Of a stretch of DNA of 64,000 bases, positions 12,801 through 24,600 are shown piece after piece. The first letter of the stretch is position 1, and each line of letters begins with the position of its first letter. Made by a program: the position numbers and the translations under genes. The DNA comes from Polytrichum commune (taxonomy: Eukaryota > Streptophyta > Polytrichopsida > Polytrichales > Polytrichaceae), in contig OX485806.1 of the NCBI GenBank assembly GCA_950295325.1, forward strand, positions 9,670,001 through 9,734,000, given 5' to 3'. A model generated the notes under the pieces. It worked only from the letters and a program-made list of their open reading frames with translations, had not been told where the DNA came from and made no database searches.

Positions 12801-13380
12801 CACGCCATAGAATGCAGTTGCATATGAAGAAAAAAATACTGAAAAATGATTTTGAATCATTTGAAGAAATAGATGTCCTTACTTTCAATTTTGATTTGTC
12901 ATTTTCTTTTTGTCATTTTTCAGAGGGACAAATATGACAGAGACTCAACGGCATTTAGAATGAAAGACAATCTGATGACAATTCTTTTGGGCTGATGACA
13001 AAATTGGTACTATTTTTGAGGATTCACAACAATCGTAACTTGTTGTTGGTGTACCTCATAAACAACCGACATTCGCATATCGACTCCATATGAAAGCTCA
13101 CTATTTCACTTGCCATTTCTTTCATACAACGGAATCCTAAGGACATGGTATAATAATACTAAATGGAAAATAAAATCACATGGCATCCATGTGGACCCAA
13201 CAAAGGACATTATTGAATGAACCAGGCCAAACTGAAGGGGATCATAAGGTAACTTGCAAGGCTCTATCCAACCGCCCTCCCTTAAGTCAGACGTCACCTG
13301 GTAAACCTGAGTTAGGTTATTTAGCCCGGGTTAAGTAATACCTGTTACTCCTTAAACCCCGGGTTAGTTATGCCGCCTTG
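9812..13380. other. Gene-free intergenic DNA with possible retroelement remnants
   Basis: No coding exon is supported. At about 10,033 a purine-rich AAGGGGGAG precedes TGTTGATTACA, resembling a polypurine tract next to an LTR start. Related sequence recurs at about 56,660-56,830. No paired LTR, primer-binding site or pol sequence was found, so this remains a possible LTR fragment only. Confidence 0.45.
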
Positions 13381-13389
13381 ACTCCAAAG

Positions 13390-14361
13390 CCGGCCATTGC
13401 GGCCCTGGCCCACGTACCGATCAACCCCCATCAGCGTTCAAACCCACGCCCCAAACCCCTCAGGACCTCACTTGCCTAACGTTCCCCTGCCACCTTCCGC
13501 GTCCCCAAACATTCTCCACAGGGGTATCGACCAATACGAAGCCACCATCGTCCTCCACATGGGCTGCCGAACTGGATGACATGGCACGTGACCTGGAGGG
13601 CAGGGACGCTTTGCACCTTCATTGAGGGCCACGATTTGGTGGGAGAGAGATCGGCGGCTGCTAAGGGGGTTTCGAATTTGGGGATGTGGGATGAGATCTG
13701 GTTTAGGAAGTCGTTTGGGACGTGAAGTGGACGCGGTGTGAAGAGCGACTTAGCTCCCGTTGACGGGTAGCTTCCTTGCTGGGAAGCGGAGTTTCTTGCT
13801 CGTTGTCGCAGCTCGTTGCCGACTCCACGTAGTTGTTGAGGTCGTTCGGACTTGTAGAAAACCTTCTGTTGTCGCTCCCAAGTTCGTCTCAATTCGCGCA
13901 AGTTTCTTTTGCCGAACCCGCTCGGGCAAGGAAACTGCTCAGAGTCTCCAAGGGTTTGCGAGGGTGATCGTGGGTTTTGCACGTTCGCTTGGACGTGAAT
14001 TTTGGAAGGAGCGAGTGCCTATTGCCGTGGTTGAGGTATGGAGCATTTCTTTATTGTTTTTAGTAGTTTCTGAAGCCCGAAAGTCCTTGTATCTTTTAAG
14101 TTTAGGATAGGAGAGAGCGGGAATGGTAGAACCCAGTTGTGAATGTAGAGCTTAACGTGTGAGCCCTTCTATATGTTTTTGATAGTCGGTGGAGATAAGG
14201 AGATCTTGCTATTTGGGAGGGTGTGGTGAGGTAAGGAGTTTTGGTTTTGGCATTCTGGTATGTTTTTTTTTTTAATATGTTATTGTCTAGTTTTGCGGCT
14301 TAGGAAGTCTAGGCTTAACACACTTTCTTGCGGAATGCAGGGAGAAGTTTGAGAAGAAGCC
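13390..14361 (+). promoter_or_regulatory. Tetraspanin promoter and leader with probable 5'UTR intron
   Basis: This stretch is clearly more GC-rich than its surroundings. A donor-like TTGAG|GTATGG at 14035/14036 and an acceptor-like TGCAG at 14336-14340 would bound a 305-bp leader intron whose 3' end lies 21 bp before the ATG. The transcription start is not visible. Overlapping ORFs on both strands are by-products of base composition. Confidence 0.45.
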
Positions 14362-15565
14362 ATGGGGTTCAGTAATGTGCTCACGGGGGTGTTGAACTTC
14401 ATAACTCTTGTGCTGTCGATTCCAATCATCGCATTTGGAGTGTGGTTAGCACACAAGCACGATACTGCTTGTGTGCGCTTTCTGCAGTGGCCTATTATAA
14501 TCATCGGAGTATTTATTCTTCTTATTTCTCTGGCCGGGATGATTGGAGCTTTCTGTGGAAACAAGGTCCTACTCTGGATCTACCTGTTCGTCATGTTCCT
14601 GTTGATACTCCTCCTCTTCATATTCACTATCTTTGCATTTGTGGTGACCAATGCCGGTGCCGGCCAAGCTGTCTCTGGTAAAGGCTTCAAAGAGTACAAA
14701 CTCGGAGACTATTCCAACTGGTTGCAAAACCGTGTGGAGAATCCTTCCTACTGGGCCAAGATTCATAGCTGTCTGTCCGATGGCAAGTGGTGCGACAGTT
14801 TGAATACGACTGTTACGACTGAAAGTCAATTCAATAACGCATCGCTGACTCCTATTGAGGTATGGCCTTTCCTGAGAGAAATTCTTGACTATCTAGGAAT
14901 ATCCGTGTCCTTAATCACAGGAAATTCTCGCTTCCTTCTCACAGTTAGATAGAGTGTCTGAGTTTCTGCTTCCAAGGCGAGGCCACTGTCTTGCTCGCTG
15001 GAGTCTTGTGTGTCGAGCCAAATTTGGAGTGCGCATTTGTGACCGTTGAGACCTTGAACAATTAGACTTTTAATGCTCGTAGCTTGTTTATTTTTTATTC
15101 AACCAGGAGTTTTACCTTTCCAGACGTCTTTCTTTCTGATTTGTGATCAGTGTTCTTTTACATGCACATACGAGTTTGCGGTTCTTTCTCTACCTTGTTC
15201 TCTGAATTTTGTCTGGCTCGGAGATGCTAACCTTGAGTTCTTGTGTGCCTCTTTGACAGTCTGGATGCTGCAAGCCACCAACTGTCTGTGGCTTTACATT
15301 CGTGACCGCAACTGAGTGGGACAAACCTGTAAACTATAATACAACAGACATGGACTGCAACACGTGGAACAATACTTACACGGAGCTATGTTTTGACTGC
15401 AACTCGTGCCGTGCTGGCGTGTTGGAAAACGTCAAGTCCAACTGGCGGAGAGTTGCGGTGGTGAACATCATTGTGCTGGTGATTCTCATAGCCGTCTATT
15501 CCTTCGGATGCTGTGCTTTTAGAAACGCCCGAAAGCAAGGTCAATATAAGTACGGTCACGCTTAA
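14362..15565 (+). CDS. Plant tetraspanin (two exons, 267 aa)
   Basis: Exons are 14362-14859 and 15260-15565, joined in phase 0 (CCTATTGAG|GTATGG ... TTGACAG|TCTGG). The product has the four-pass tetraspanin layout: membrane segments at about residues 7-29, 43-66, 70-95 and 231-253. The large extracellular loop contains the plant signature GCCKPP at 168-173 just after the intron, plus further Cys pairs (CNTW, CFDCNSC), and the tail is short and basic. Plant TETs are usually about 265-285 aa with one intron at this GCCK junction, so length and structure fit. Tetraspanins organise membrane microdomains at the plasma membrane and on exosome-like vesicles, in development and defence. The ATG opens MGFSNVLTGVLNF, a normal TET N-terminus. 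The particular subfamily is not resolved. Confidence 0.93.
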
Positions 15566-15835
15566 TCGAGGCTCCGAGCTACCGTATCATACATCAGTTG
15601 GAAAAAGGATCTGGCCGACTACGCAGCAGGAATTGAGAGGGAATTGGAACTCTTTCCATTCCTCTTACTGCATTGTTTGAGAATCGGGGAGTCACCTTGG
15701 TGTGTAAATAGTCGGTGCTCGAGGAGACATGGAACCAGCTGATTCGACAGCAAAAATGCGGTCCGTGAGCCTGACCTGGTGATCCTTCCATCACAAACTT
15801 TCCTGTATCTTGTTCCAAATTGATCAGGTTCGGGT

Positions 15836-16560
15836 CATGTTAGGTGCTATGACCATTTTTCAGAAGAGTCTGTCAAGTCGTAGGGAAGGAATGTTGTGTG
15901 CGTAGTCTTTCATCAACTTGGTGAACTCCTACAATCAATTTTATTGCAGGCAGTAAGAACAGAAACCTGTATAAAAGATCTGTAGCAGAAAGAAGTGTAG
16001 GTCAGTTCGCTATAGTGCATGTGATGGTTGGAAGTATCAACTACTTCCACATTTGTATTTGAGATCAATCACCGTGAACATTGCGACTTTTTTATATCCT
16101 TTTTGAGAATCTGTTTATCTGCACAATTACAATTTAGAGCACAATTTGCCAAACAGGAGAAAATTGGTCTTTCAGCGCAGCCCGTCACCCATTATTTCAT
16201 GTTAGGTCCTATGACCATTTTTCCGAAGAGCCCTGAAGTCGTAGGGAATGAATATCAGTGTGTCTGTAGCACCTCATCAATTTGGTGAACTCCTACAACT
16301 GCTTTGCTGCAAGCAGTGAGATCAGAAACCTTTAACAAGATCTGTAGCGAAAAGAAGTAAGACAGTTCGACAGTGTATTTTGTAGTTTTAAGCATCAATC
16401 ACTGTGAATATGGCGACCATTTTGACATCCTTTTGAGAATCTCTAGTCAGAAGGAAATCATTCTTCCGCATATGTATGCGGATATTCGGTTGTTTTTCTT
16501 AGTCGGACACCTATATTTGATTGCCGTGTGGTTTGGTGAGGATCGAAGAACAAACACCAC
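15836..16560. repeat. Tandem duplication of the tetraspanin 3' flank, period 362 bp
   Basis: CATGTTAGGTGCTATGACCA at 15836 recurs at 16198 as CATGTTAGGTCCTATGACCA. The following blocks (TTGGTGAACTCCTACAA, AGATCTGTAGC, ATCAATCACYGTGAA, CTTTTTGAGAATCT) keep the same order in both copies. The first copy may include tetraspanin 3'UTR. Confidence 0.8.
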
Positions 16561-16916
16561 AAAGACACCTGTTTAAGACTGATTGGAGTACCCTTTCAGA
16601 TCATATAAACTGTGCTACACTGCATAGTGAACACAATTGCTGGGAGGACCTATGGGAAACCAGTGAAAGAATCACAAGGTGCATTCTCCGATAACTATAC
16701 TTAACTTAGTTGAGGTCTGATTTTCACCCTGCATCTGCTAATGCAACACAAGCTGTCGTTGTGTATATCTAATCACTAAAAGTTGAAGTTGAAGAGCATG
16801 CAAAATGAATCGAATAACACCCACATACCTTATGCAAACAAATCCCAGAAAAGAGGATCACACAAGTATGCCATGTGTACAGTGCGACTGACAAGGGAAG
16901 GCTCGTATTCTACATG

Positions 16917-17276
16917 GAGCCGGTCTAGATTATGATGAAGTGCACCAGTTGGTCTAGAATTCTTGACCAAGATAAGGTTATTTGAGGCAAAGATTAGTAT
17001 GATGGACAAGATGAAAAATCATTCCAAAAATGTCTGAAGTTGGAATTCTGCGTAAGTCAGGTTTCTTATGAGCATTTGGGGTCGCCAAAGGAACTTGACC
17101 TCTAGAGAACTATCCTAGCAAAAAGTGTGGCCATGTCATGTTTTCATCCATGCTTGAAGTCTCAGACATAATGTAAACCTTGGGTGGTGAAAAACCCATT
17201 TCAAAGCCAATCATATTGCTCCATTCCCCTAAAGTTCTTGACCAATACACTTCTTCACCGTATTGTAAACCAACCC
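16917..17276. mobile_element. TIR MITE, family B
   Basis: The left end GAGCCGGTCTAGATTATGAT and the reverse complement of the right end GGGTTGGTTTACAATACGGT are diverged inverted copies. Both continue into GAAGTG and CTTGACC. Internal and terminal similarity links it to 55330-55728, which has a clean TTA duplication. Here the flanks are degraded (ATG / CTA). Confidence 0.55.
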
Positions 17277-17299
17277 CTAAGAAGAGATATTCGACCCTT

Positions 17300-18184
17300 A
17301 CTTCACCTCACCACACACCTTACCTCACCTCACAAACAGCATTGACTGCAATTGTATAGCACAAGTTGAAGTTTCATTCTCCATATTATTTTCTTATCTG
17401 ATTCTCTATGTTCTCTTCATATGGTCGTCCTCTCCCTATACTTGATGCATTTGTGTTGTCACCACAGTGGCGCGCCTGTTATTCAAGTTTAATGTTTGAG
17501 TGTTTCTTCTTTGTTTTTGTGTGTTTTGTGGTAGTCTTATCCTTGACATGTGTATGAGTTCTCTTTGGTGAAGGGATGATCTCGTGTTTGTGTTTCTTGG
17601 TTGCTATTTGTATATAGCTCGGTTTTAGCTTGCATTTGTGCTTGGAAAGGAAATCCAACAAGCTCTGGAGCCGCAGTAATTGAGGGAATTCCTTATTTTG
17701 AAACTAATTTACGTATTCTTTCGAGGTATGCTAATTGACGTAAGTGATTTCTCAATAAATAGATATACATATGTGTATGTACATTTGAAGATTGTTTGTA
17801 GATGTAAATTAATGGATACACTTTACTGATTTTAGAAGATTATAAGTATTAGTTTTTTGTATTAGTATTATAGACTAAGCTTAGGTGATGTGTATGCATT
17901 ATTGATTACTATATATTTAACCTCGAGATTTAACTCTCAAACGTTTCACCCAATGGCGCAATGTGTTCCAATGTTGTGTGACCTTCATTAGAACAATTTT
18001 GTATGTACAATTGAGAGCACAATTTCCCAAACTGAAGAAATTGGATGAATATGAACGTCATGTAGAAAGTAAATATTTCTATTAATGGGTAATGAAGATT
18101 TATGATATATATGGGCATTGTATTTGGGATGAGTATGTGGCATGGGCCCAGATTTTTTGAAAGTCAATTATTGAGAATATCATT
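17300..18184. other. Gene-free intergenic DNA
   Basis: AT-rich sequence with no supported exon, RNA gene or repeat. Confidence 0.5.
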
Positions 18185-18300
18185 TTCATAAGGCATGACC
18201 CAATTACATATGATTGTCATCCACCAATAGCTATGTTAGTGTGATAGACGAGTGACATCCTCACCGTCCCAAGTCATTCAAAGCAACTCCTCACTTGTCC
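18185..18300. repeat. Second copy of the LIP1 upstream segment
   Basis: Blocks CCAATTACATATGATTGTCA, CATCCACCA, GAGTGACATCCTCA and AAAGCA recur in the same order at 21328-21412, just before LIP1. The two copies are about 3.1 kb apart. Confidence 0.65.
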
Positions 18301-18935
18301 ATTGCAAATCATGGTGAGAAAATGCATGAATAAATCACCTTGGTTGCCAATCGGAGGTTTTTGGTTGTGGCTTTGGAAGAATTGGTAATCAATGTGATTT
18401 ACTTATGTATTTTCTTGCCACGTGTTGTAATAAACAAATTTCAACGTATAATTGGAATGGACAAATTTTCTCCTAGTGAAATGGGTGGTAACTCTCTAAA
18501 AGCTTTTTCCATTCATAAGAACATTCGAACATAGAAGCTTGTTTTGTGGGAACCCCATAATCCTGAGCATTGTTTTGATCTCTCCCTGGATCCACACCTG
18601 GGGGACTAACTCATAATCCAAGAGCTCTTTTTTTGGTGACAAGGTGTGTCATTTGAACAAAGCACACCATCTGAATAATGTTATGATCCTCAACAATTGA
18701 GGCTCAAAGGATTTTACAGGGTCGTCTTTGGTAGGCAATGAAGTTATATGAACTTTATGTGCAGGAGGGGCATGCAACATTGTTTGGCCAACAGATTTAA
18801 AAGCCAATTATATTGAGAGAATACACTAACTTATACAATTTTAAACTTTGTAAAGGCAAGGGCGCAAGGGCGCAAGGATGTTGACACAATTGTTGTTCCA
18901 AATACAAAGTCTTCTATTGAGTTTGGAGAGGACTA

Positions 18936-20033
18936 TTGTTCTCCCTCTTTAGTATGACACGTTTGGAAAACACAAAAAAAAGTCGTATTATCAAGGTGTC
19001 GTCTTCTCATAATATGACAAATGGCGTAAAGTTGTTGTATTATTGAGGGAATATGAAAACATAAGTAATATGTGCTTTAAATATATACAACTATTTTAAG
19101 CAATATAGATGGTCTAAAATTATAACTCATAACTCCAAACAAATACAAATATTCTCAAGAACTCTTGAAATAGGAGTCCAAAGATCTTCAATGTTGCCTA
19201 CCCAAGTTAGCGAATAGATAGATAGATAGAAACTCCGGTCCCTTTTAAGGGGCCGGCGTGAATAAAGTGTCCGTTCGTAATGCCAATGACCCGATGCCCA
19301 CTGGACAAGGGGACATTGGGACAATACTACGCTCCCCTTTCGAGGATGGACACTATAGTGACACACTATACTAGTTCCTAGCTAGCCACTAGTGCCTTGA
19401 AGATACTGGACATGGTATCCCCCCAAAGGGCTTTGAGGTACCCATACAACAAGGTCCAAGGACCCCCCACCATAGTTGGGTGGACTAAGGTGGTGAGCAC
19501 CACGTCGGCATGGGGAATAGAACCCACAACCTCCTCATTGGGGGCCATGAGCCCTAACCACCAAGCCAAGGCCCGTGGTGCCTCCAAGTTAGCAACTATA
19601 ATCTTATCTAAATTCCCTACTAACTTTTGAAAACTAATAATTTCATTAACACCAAAATATACAAAGTTCTCTAATGAGAAACTATACAATAGTGGTGCAT
19701 GACGTTTGCATCAAGATACTGGTGATATAATATCACATGTATACAAGGCAACATACTAGGTAGGACACCACTCTAACTCTAACCATGTCCATTCCACTAG
19801 TCACCAATGATAAGTGAAGTTCCAAAGTGAAAATGGATGTATTTTAGATGTACATAACATACATGAAAGGAATTTTAGCATTAACTACCTCTTAAATATG
19901 ACAAAACGGAGATTCTAAATGTTGCATTATCGAATGTCATAGTTGTATAGAAGAGGGAGTTTTGAACTAAAAAGTTTGGTCTCGCAAAAATGTGTTGTAA
20001 TATCGAGGGTGTCGTATTAACGAGGTTAGAGTG
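18936..20033. mobile_element. Pogo/Tc1-mariner-like non-autonomous element with a nested SINE
   Basis: The right end, reverse complemented, reads CACTCTAACCTCGTTAATAC. The left end aligns over 23 bp without gaps but is diverged (TTCTCCCTCTTTAGTATGAC). TA dinucleotides flank both ends (18934-18935 and 20034-20035). This resembles termini of plant pogo-like elements with TA targets. Subterminal motifs such as GTCGTATTATC, TATCGAGG and GTCGTATTAACGAGG repeat inside. No transposase is present. A related copy without the SINE lies at 61651-62380. Confidence 0.6.
19212..19583 (-). mobile_element. Full-length tRNA-derived SINE, about 372 bp, (TCTA)n tail
   Basis: On the minus strand the 5' head carries an A box (TGGCTTGGTGGTTAGGGC) and a B box (GGTTGTGGGTTCTATTCC) at tRNA-like spacing, then a body of about 280 bp ending in a short TCTA/TAGA tail. 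Direct repeats CCAAGTTAGC flank it at 19202-19211 and 19584-19593. The homologous element at 61651-62380 carries the uninterrupted target CCCAAGTTAGCAATTGTC (about 61,928-61,945), so it shows the empty site. This establishes insertion of a mobile retroposon and fixes both ends. It encodes no protein and would depend on a LINE elsewhere. Confidence 0.92.
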
Positions 20034-20039
20034 TATTAA

Positions 20040-21046
20040 CCCCACCTAGTTCATTCATCCACAATCAAAATAATAAAAAGCATCAAGCCAACATGGATAT
20101 TTACCCATAGACACATGAGCCATGGAATTTGGAAATGATTAAAATGTGAATAAATTTGTGAAAGTGGAAAGTGGTCATGTTTTTGTTGTGTTTGGAGCTC
20201 ATGTGAGGGTGTTGACTCCAATCAATGATTGTCATTCCAATGCAAACTTGCATGAACATCAAGGATGTTTATTTTGATAAAAGTGATTTTTTTTACTTTA
20301 AAAAAATTATGTTCATGTAAAAAGGGCATTTGTGTTCACATGTGAACACTCTCAAATTTTTAGAGAATATGTGGTTAGCAACATGAGACAATTTACATAC
20401 TCTAAATGCAAGGTGGCTAGCCTATAGTGGTTTGGACATTTTGGCATGAGAATTTCTAGAGGTGCTCAACTGTTGAGTTGTTTCCATCTAGTGGACCACA
20501 CAATCCATCTGCTCATTTCCAAGTGACTTTGATTGGTCAAAGGTTTTCTTGGGGGATAAACATGTCATTTTCTTGTGCATCCCTTCCTTCAATTGTTATA
20601 ATCTAAAAGCACAAAAGGTATTTCATGCCCATTTTTTCCCCTCGAAATAGCTCATCTCCCATGTTTCAAGATCCTATAAATAAATCTCATTTTAACCTCA
20701 AAAACTTGTCCATGAAAATTCCACACCCAACATTGATTGATATGCATTCCAAACAACCATTTCATAGGCTTGGGAAGTTAAGGGTTAAGGCTGACTTCAA
20801 TCTTATAAAGATGTTAAGGATGGGTTAAGGTTGGATGGGAATGTCTATGACCTCAACCTATATTGTTATCCAATATTGAGATATTAGGGTATTGAGGCCA
20901 AGGTTGAAGTTTGGAATGAGAATGTAGCCTTTCACCAACCTATATGTCATCCAATACAGATGTTTGAGGTTAGGGTGGAGGTTGGAGTGGTCTTGCTCTA
21001 AGATAGATGTGCCTTAATACAACACCAAACTTAATCAAACGCCTAG
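20040..21046. other. Gene-free intergenic DNA
   Basis: No supported gene. Two related lines (AATATTGAGATATTAGGG..., about 20,870, and CCAATACAGATGTTTGAGG, about 20,950) suggest a small local duplication of about 75-80 bp. Confidence 0.45.
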
Positions 21047-21325
21047 GTTCAATGTACATGGCTAAGTATGGATCTAAGAAGCGACACCAAGAAGACATAT
21101 TGGAAGTTTTAAAAAGATTCAATTATGTGCTCAAAGTATGCTAATCGTTCTAAGCTCAAAAATCAACATCATTGGGGAAAACCTATATGACCATTCAATA
21201 AGCACGAGAACCTTCACTTTGATAATGAAGAAGATATTCCAAGGTACAGAAATTATGGGACAAATAGCTCCGGGCATGATTTAGATGTGGTAATCATCTC
21301 GAACTAATTGCATGAGAGATGGGTG
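21047..21325 (+). repeat. Dispersed repeat family C, copy 1
   Basis: Shared blocks in fixed order are GTRTGGATCTAAGAA, GACACCA, TTCAC/TTTGATAATGA, then GATTTRGATGTGCTAATCATC. Other copies lie at 25878-26106, 37477-37915 and 54053-54327. No TIR, pol III box or coding capacity is evident, so the class is unknown. Confidence 0.6.
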
Positions 21326-21327
21326 CA

Positions 21328-21648
21328 TGAACCAATCACATATGATTTGTCATCCACCACCGATGTGACGGATGAGTGACATCCTCATCCATCCCATGTC
21401 ATCCAAAGCACCTTCCGCTCCTCCGCAGAAAAACCTGTGCTGCTCGGCCTATCTCCTTGAACAAGCAGACCCCATCTTCCCCGGCATCGGCACAGCCAGA
21501 ACCCCTCGCTCCAATCTTGCTTCAATCTGCTCCTGGAGGCTTCGGAAACCTCGTAAAAACTCACCTCATTTTACATGTGCGAGGCCTCCGGGAGTTGGTC
21601 GAAGTTTGGAAGGGTTTAAGGCTCAAGAAGCGATTGCAATCGGAAGCG
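21328..21648 (+). promoter_or_regulatory. LIP1 upstream region and leader
   Basis: It contains a CCAAT element (CCAATCACATATGAT, about 21,334), then GATGAGTGACATCCTCATCC and a more GC-rich leader that leads into the inferred start codon at 21649. The first 85 bp are the duplicate of 18185-18300. No TATA box was convincing. Confidence 0.4.
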
Positions 21649-24600
21649 ATGAAGGGAGGCTTAGGGCTGCCCTCGCTCCTCCGCTTCACACAAGAACAGG
21701 TGCGAAGAACGTGCACAGAATCGGCCACCAGACGCGTCCATCACATTGCGGGGAGCGGTGTCCATGGCGTCGTTGCGGATGCTGGATCTCCAGGTTCTTC
21801 CCGCACCGCTTTTTCGTTGAAATGACTGAATTGGGTCGAAGTTAAAGTGTACCTTGGGGTTCATTATTCTGGTCAAATCGCTCCTGGATGTGAATTGATG
21901 TGGAAATCCTTGCGAACACTTTTTCTTTGCCATTTGGCTATTGACGCATGTGTGATTCGCTTCTGGATGTGGATGTGAATTGAGGTGAATTTTCTTTTCA
22001 ACATTCTGGTTTGTATGGTCATTGCCACCATTCGGCTATTGCCGCTTGTGCGATTTGCTCCTGGATATGAATTGAGTTGAGAATCCGTTTAAACATTTTG
22101 TCTGTAAGCTCATTCCCACCATTTCGCTGTTGCCGCATGTTGTTTTCTCTGATTCTTTCTAGTCTCTGTCTGCTTCTCTGTTTGCTTCTTTGTGATTCCA
22201 TTGTATTGACAAAACTCTGAATTGAGGTGGAAATTCACTCAAACATTCTGGTTTGTAGGCTCATTGCCACCATTTGGCTATTGCCGCATGCTTGTTTTCT
22301 CTGTTTCATTTGAATTTCTGTTTGCTTCTTTGTGATTCTCTTTGTATTGACTTGCAACTTCAAAACCTCTGAATGGTGGTGGAAATTCTCTTGAACATTT
22401 TAGTTTGTAGGCTCATTGCCACCATGTGGCTGTTGCCATATCTGTGATTTTTTTTCCTTTTCATTTTAATTTTCTGTTTGCCTCTTTGTTATTGCTTTGA
22501 ATTGAGTACTATGCAACTCTAAAAGCTCCGGATTCACTATCTCTCTTAAACCCAGAGATCATGGCACTTCAAAGTCTCACAACTCTTGATTTAGTACAAC
22601 TTAGGGTGTAGAAGGGCCCACATGAATCGGATGGTAATGAATAGCATTTTGTTGAGAACCTGGTCGCATAAGTGTTTCCACTACACTTCAAGGCCTGTGA
22701 CCACATAAACTTCAATCTCAATTTTGTATGGTATGGGCTTGGGATGAGTTTCAAGGGCCTTCACCATTTCATGGTGACTGGCCCTTGGCCAATGTGTAAA
22801 GTGGCTCTGAGGAGATGATTATTGCTGCAGCTGTCTAACCTAGTTGCATAAGCTTACACAAATTTTGCTTATCTTTTACCAGATCAACAGATGCGAACTT
22901 CTTCAACAGACACAGCCTCCCAGTCATCAGCTGCAGCTAATCCAGCCACACCTGCGCTCGAGGCTCTGCGGGAGAGCCTTGCAAAAGGAGGCCCTAGTTT
23001 AATGGATTTCATCACACATTCGAGCTCAACACCTGAGGGTTACTCTGTTGAAGTTGGCACAAAGAAACAACCAAAGCCAAAGCCAGATTGGATGAAAATG
23101 GTAGTTCCAGGTGGGGACAAATATGCATCAATTAAGTCCAAATTGCGGGAATTGAAGCTGAATACTGTTTGTGAGGAGGCAAGGTGCCCAAACATTGGAG
23201 AGTGCTGGACTGGGGGTGAAACTGGTACAGCAACAGCTACCATTATGATACTTGGAGATACTTGTACGCGGGGTTGTCGGTATGTGTCCTCAATGACAGG
23301 CTAACTGTATTATTATTTTATATCTGATTTATATGTACATGAAACCTGGATCGAATTGTAGGTTGTTTTGAGGGCACTTTACACCGGAGTTTCAGTCTGG
23401 AGCTTGAACTCGCAATTTTTGGCAGACACTTGGATTTGACAAGCTTTCATCTGAAGCTCAAATTTTTGAAAGCTTGACCAATTCTGAAGCTCTCAATAGT
23501 TTGAGCAAGTTTAAATTGGCCATCCTCAATGTGACCTAACAAGGGTAAAGTATATGAAACAAAGTAGACTTCATGACAAGCCAAAGAACGCTTGAAAGCC
23601 TATTGGCTTGGGGACCACAAAACTAGAGTTTGAACTTTCGACATTCCTAAGCAACCTCCATAATGTAGCTTAGGATTTTGACTGAGAGCTTGCTGTATTT
23701 GTTTCACATGGCACCATCAAGGCACCATCTATGTGTTTTAAACCCGGTATGTATGCTCAAGCTCTCAAGTTGAAAGCTCAATTGTAAAGTGGAAGTTAGT
23801 GAACAAGTGTGAGCAAGGGGCTTCTTCCTGTCAATGGAAGGCTCCATTCTTGAAGCTCTCAACTTTTGAGCTCACAACCTCTCTAGTGTAGAGGGGGCCT
23901 GGTGTCTGCAAGAATTTCAAAAATCATTACTGAACAGAAAACGGCTGGTTCTGCAGGTTCTGTGCGGTGAAAACATCCCGTGCACCTCCACCAGCTGATC
24001 CTGAAGAGCCGAAGCGAGTTGCGGAGGCGATTGTGGCTTGGGGCCTGGACTATGTCGTGCTCACCAGTGTGGACAGGGACGACATGCCTGACCAGGGGAG
24101 TGCACATTTTGCTGAAACTGTACGGCACCTCAAGGAGCGAAAGCCATCCATGCTTGTCGAAGCTCTTGGTAGGCTTCAAAATCCATTTGAATTGTAGAGC
24201 TATCCTCTAACTCATATGGGACTTCATGAGAAAGAGTCGGCGCCCCTTGATGTTTCATTGGTTGTTTTTCATGCAAAAGCACTAATTTCTTTCCATTTGT
24301 GGTGCATCCTTAGAGGTAGTGTTTGAAGGGGAATTTGAATAAAGAGCACCATACTTTGGTTCATCAAGGACCAAACTTATTCTAGCACCACTTGGCATGC
24401 CAAAATAAGTTTGACCTCAACAAACCAATGCAGAATTTTTTTCGTTCAAACCTCCACATTACCTCCAAGCATGCACCAATATTTACCAAACATGGAAGAT
24501 CTTGTATTCAAAACAACCAACTCCCGACCAATAGTCATGCTGTGCAATATTGGTGCAGTTCCCTTTGTCTAGGGTTTCCACATATAGAGGAGTCAATTGT

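Noticed and set aside
13476-13982. 168-codon minus-strand ORF
   Set aside because: It lies in the GC-rich leader of the tetraspanin gene, has no domain or natural composition, and is best explained by base composition.
21372-21845. 157-codon ORF before LIP1
   Set aside because: A different frame, starting at 21649, gives an Arg-rich presequence that joins LIP1 exon 2 in phase. This ORF does not.
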